From the NCBI GenBank assembly GCA_903834675.1, contig CAILKC010000316.1:1-13304 (forward strand): 13,304 nt of DNA. Direction: 5' to 3'. This stretch comes from an uncultured Victivallales bacterium. Lineage in GTDB: Bacteria > Verrucomicrobiota > Lentisphaeria > Oligosphaerales > JAFGRS01. Every line of letters starts with the position of its first letter. The stretch's first letter is position 1. A model generated the notes under the pieces. It did not search any database. It was not told the origin of the DNA and was given only the letters and a program-made list of their open reading frames with translations. A program made the translations under genes and the position numbers. Positions 12,873 to 13,304 of the stretch are shown piece after piece.

Positions 12873-13304
12873 GCGCGGTCTCCTGAGGTTGCGGGGTTGA
12901 TCTTGCGGCGAGGGAGGGTGGCGTTAAGCGTGCGGTTCAGCGGCCGGGCGATGCCGATGTACTGGCCGTCGTCATAGACATGAAGCCGGTCGGGCTCGGC
13001 GAGGCGGCGGCGGATTGCGACCGTGCGCCCCTTGAGCGCAAAGTCGGTCTCGAACCGGCGGCCCGCGAAGACGATGGTGCCGTCGTTACGCACGACGCGC
13101 TCTTCGCTCACGAGGAAGGAGTGGTCGTGGGAGCCGTCGTCGGCGAGCAGCCGCACGCAGGCGGAGCCGGCCAGCCAGCGCTCCAGCGGCGTCGCCCCGT
13201 CGATGCCCGAGTGCGGGCCGCCGTTGTACTCCTCCTCCACCCAGGTGCCGAAGGCGGTGTTGAGCGCGGCGAGGTTCGCCGGCGGGTGGAGTTCCAACAG
13301 CGCA
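12869..13304 (-). CDS. Mu-type DDE transposase, C-terminal part (runs off the window)
   Basis: Only the last 144 or so residues are inside the window; the frame is open through 13304, so no start is seen. ALNTAFGTWVEEEYNGGPHSG and the TPLERWL that follows form the end of an rve/DDE integrase core, including the W-x(3)-Y-N...H-S-G-I pattern after the last catalytic glutamate. Next comes a Mu-C type beta barrel: SEERVVRNDGTIVFAGRRFE, TVAIRRRL, DRLHVYDDGQYIGIARPL. MuA-like transposases join transposon ends to target DNA chosen by their ATPase partner. The TGA stop overlaps the ATPase start. The tail after about LNATLPRRK is short and basic, as expected for a region that contacts the ATPase in MuA; that contact is an inference here. 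Confidence 0.88.
   Translation of the reverse strand, partial: ALLELHPPANLAALNTAFGTWVEEEYNGGPHSGIDGATPLERWLAGSACVRLLADDGSHDHSFLVSEERVVRNDGTIVFAGRRFETDFALKGRTVAIRRRLAEPDRLHVYDDGQYIGIARPLNRTLNATLPRRKINPATSGDRA

Larger units (their letters stand above)
11359..13304 (-). mobile_element. Mu/Tn7-like transposon, one end (partial, runs off the window)
   Basis: Three overlapping minus-strand genes (DDE transposase with Mu-C domain, AAA ATPase, small cysteine-rich protein) form the conserved core of a MuA/MuB-type transposon. The gene-distal end lies in this window. The exact boundary is not resolved: G-rich GCGTG-type motifs recur at 11359-11370, 11412-11424 and 11446-11456 and may be transposase binding sites. 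A TGTG at 11382 is one candidate terminal dinucleotide context, since Mu-like ends begin TG. The opposite end and any target duplication lie beyond 13304. Confidence 0.7.

Noticed and set aside
11994..12977. A 327-residue plus-strand open frame rich in Gly, Ala and Glu
   Set aside because: It is the complement of the transposition ATPase. Low-complexity antisense text in GC-rich DNA, with no family motifs.

Overview
The window is a high-GC bacterial segment with an accessory, rearranged character. Most genes read as ordinary bacterial chromosome genes. No ribosomal or tRNA gene is visible, so the host cannot be fixed. The PAS-rich hybrid kinase, GGGTTCA heptad repeats and a Mu-type transposon would suit a free-living member of the PVC group (for example Planctomycetota) or a similar environmental lineage, but this is a weak inference.

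Left part (1-6300), genes on the minus strand. An AAA+ ATPase of the DUF4143 type (99-1475) is driven by an almost leaderless extended -10 promoter. It is followed by a compact non-coding element (1582-1796) with 14-bp perfect terminal inverted repeats beginning GTAA and an exact 8-bp target duplication, which looks like a MITE of IS66 type. Next come a C-terminally truncated amidohydrolase (2081-2728), a small unknown ORF (2866-3105) and a possible gene tail on the plus strand (to 3235). A large hybrid sensor kinase with PAS-PAS-PAS-GAF-HisKA-HATPase-REC follows (3261-6248).

Middle part (6300-11441), genes on the plus strand. After a gene-poor stretch lies a 110-bp near-identical copy of the kinase's REC 3' end (6781-6890). 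It is joined directly to a lysozyme-inhibitor (PliI-type) pseudogene carrying two in-frame stops (6896-7315). Then follow a GNAT acetyltransferase, a LURP-one/tubby-like protein, an unknown conserved-looking protein, a cystatin-like lipoprotein, a GDSL hydrolase that has lost its catalytic C-terminus, an iron-sulfur flavoprotein-type NADPH-FMN reductase, and a small membrane protein with a cysteine-rich tail. Two diverged direct repeats of about 180 bp (7802-7990 and 10796-10982) flank the block from the LURP-one gene to the flavoprotein. Both begin at, or in a remnant of, an acetyltransferase-like 3' end, so the block may have moved as a unit.

Right part (about 11360-13304), minus strand: one end of a Mu/Tn7-like transposon. 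It holds the C-terminus of a DDE transposase with a Mu-C domain (runs off the window), a MuB/ExeA-like AAA ATPase and a small cysteine-rich third protein, with overlapping ends that imply one translationally coupled operon. A strong 12-bp-stem hairpin closes the operon, and outside it lie repeated GCGTG-G-rich motifs that may be transposase binding sites.

The genes do not form one pathway. Two themes stand out. One is repeated gene truncation and junction formation (amidohydrolase, REC copy, PliI, GDSL, perhaps the membrane protein). The other is two inhibitors of foreign hydrolases (lysozyme and cysteine protease) in one accessory block.
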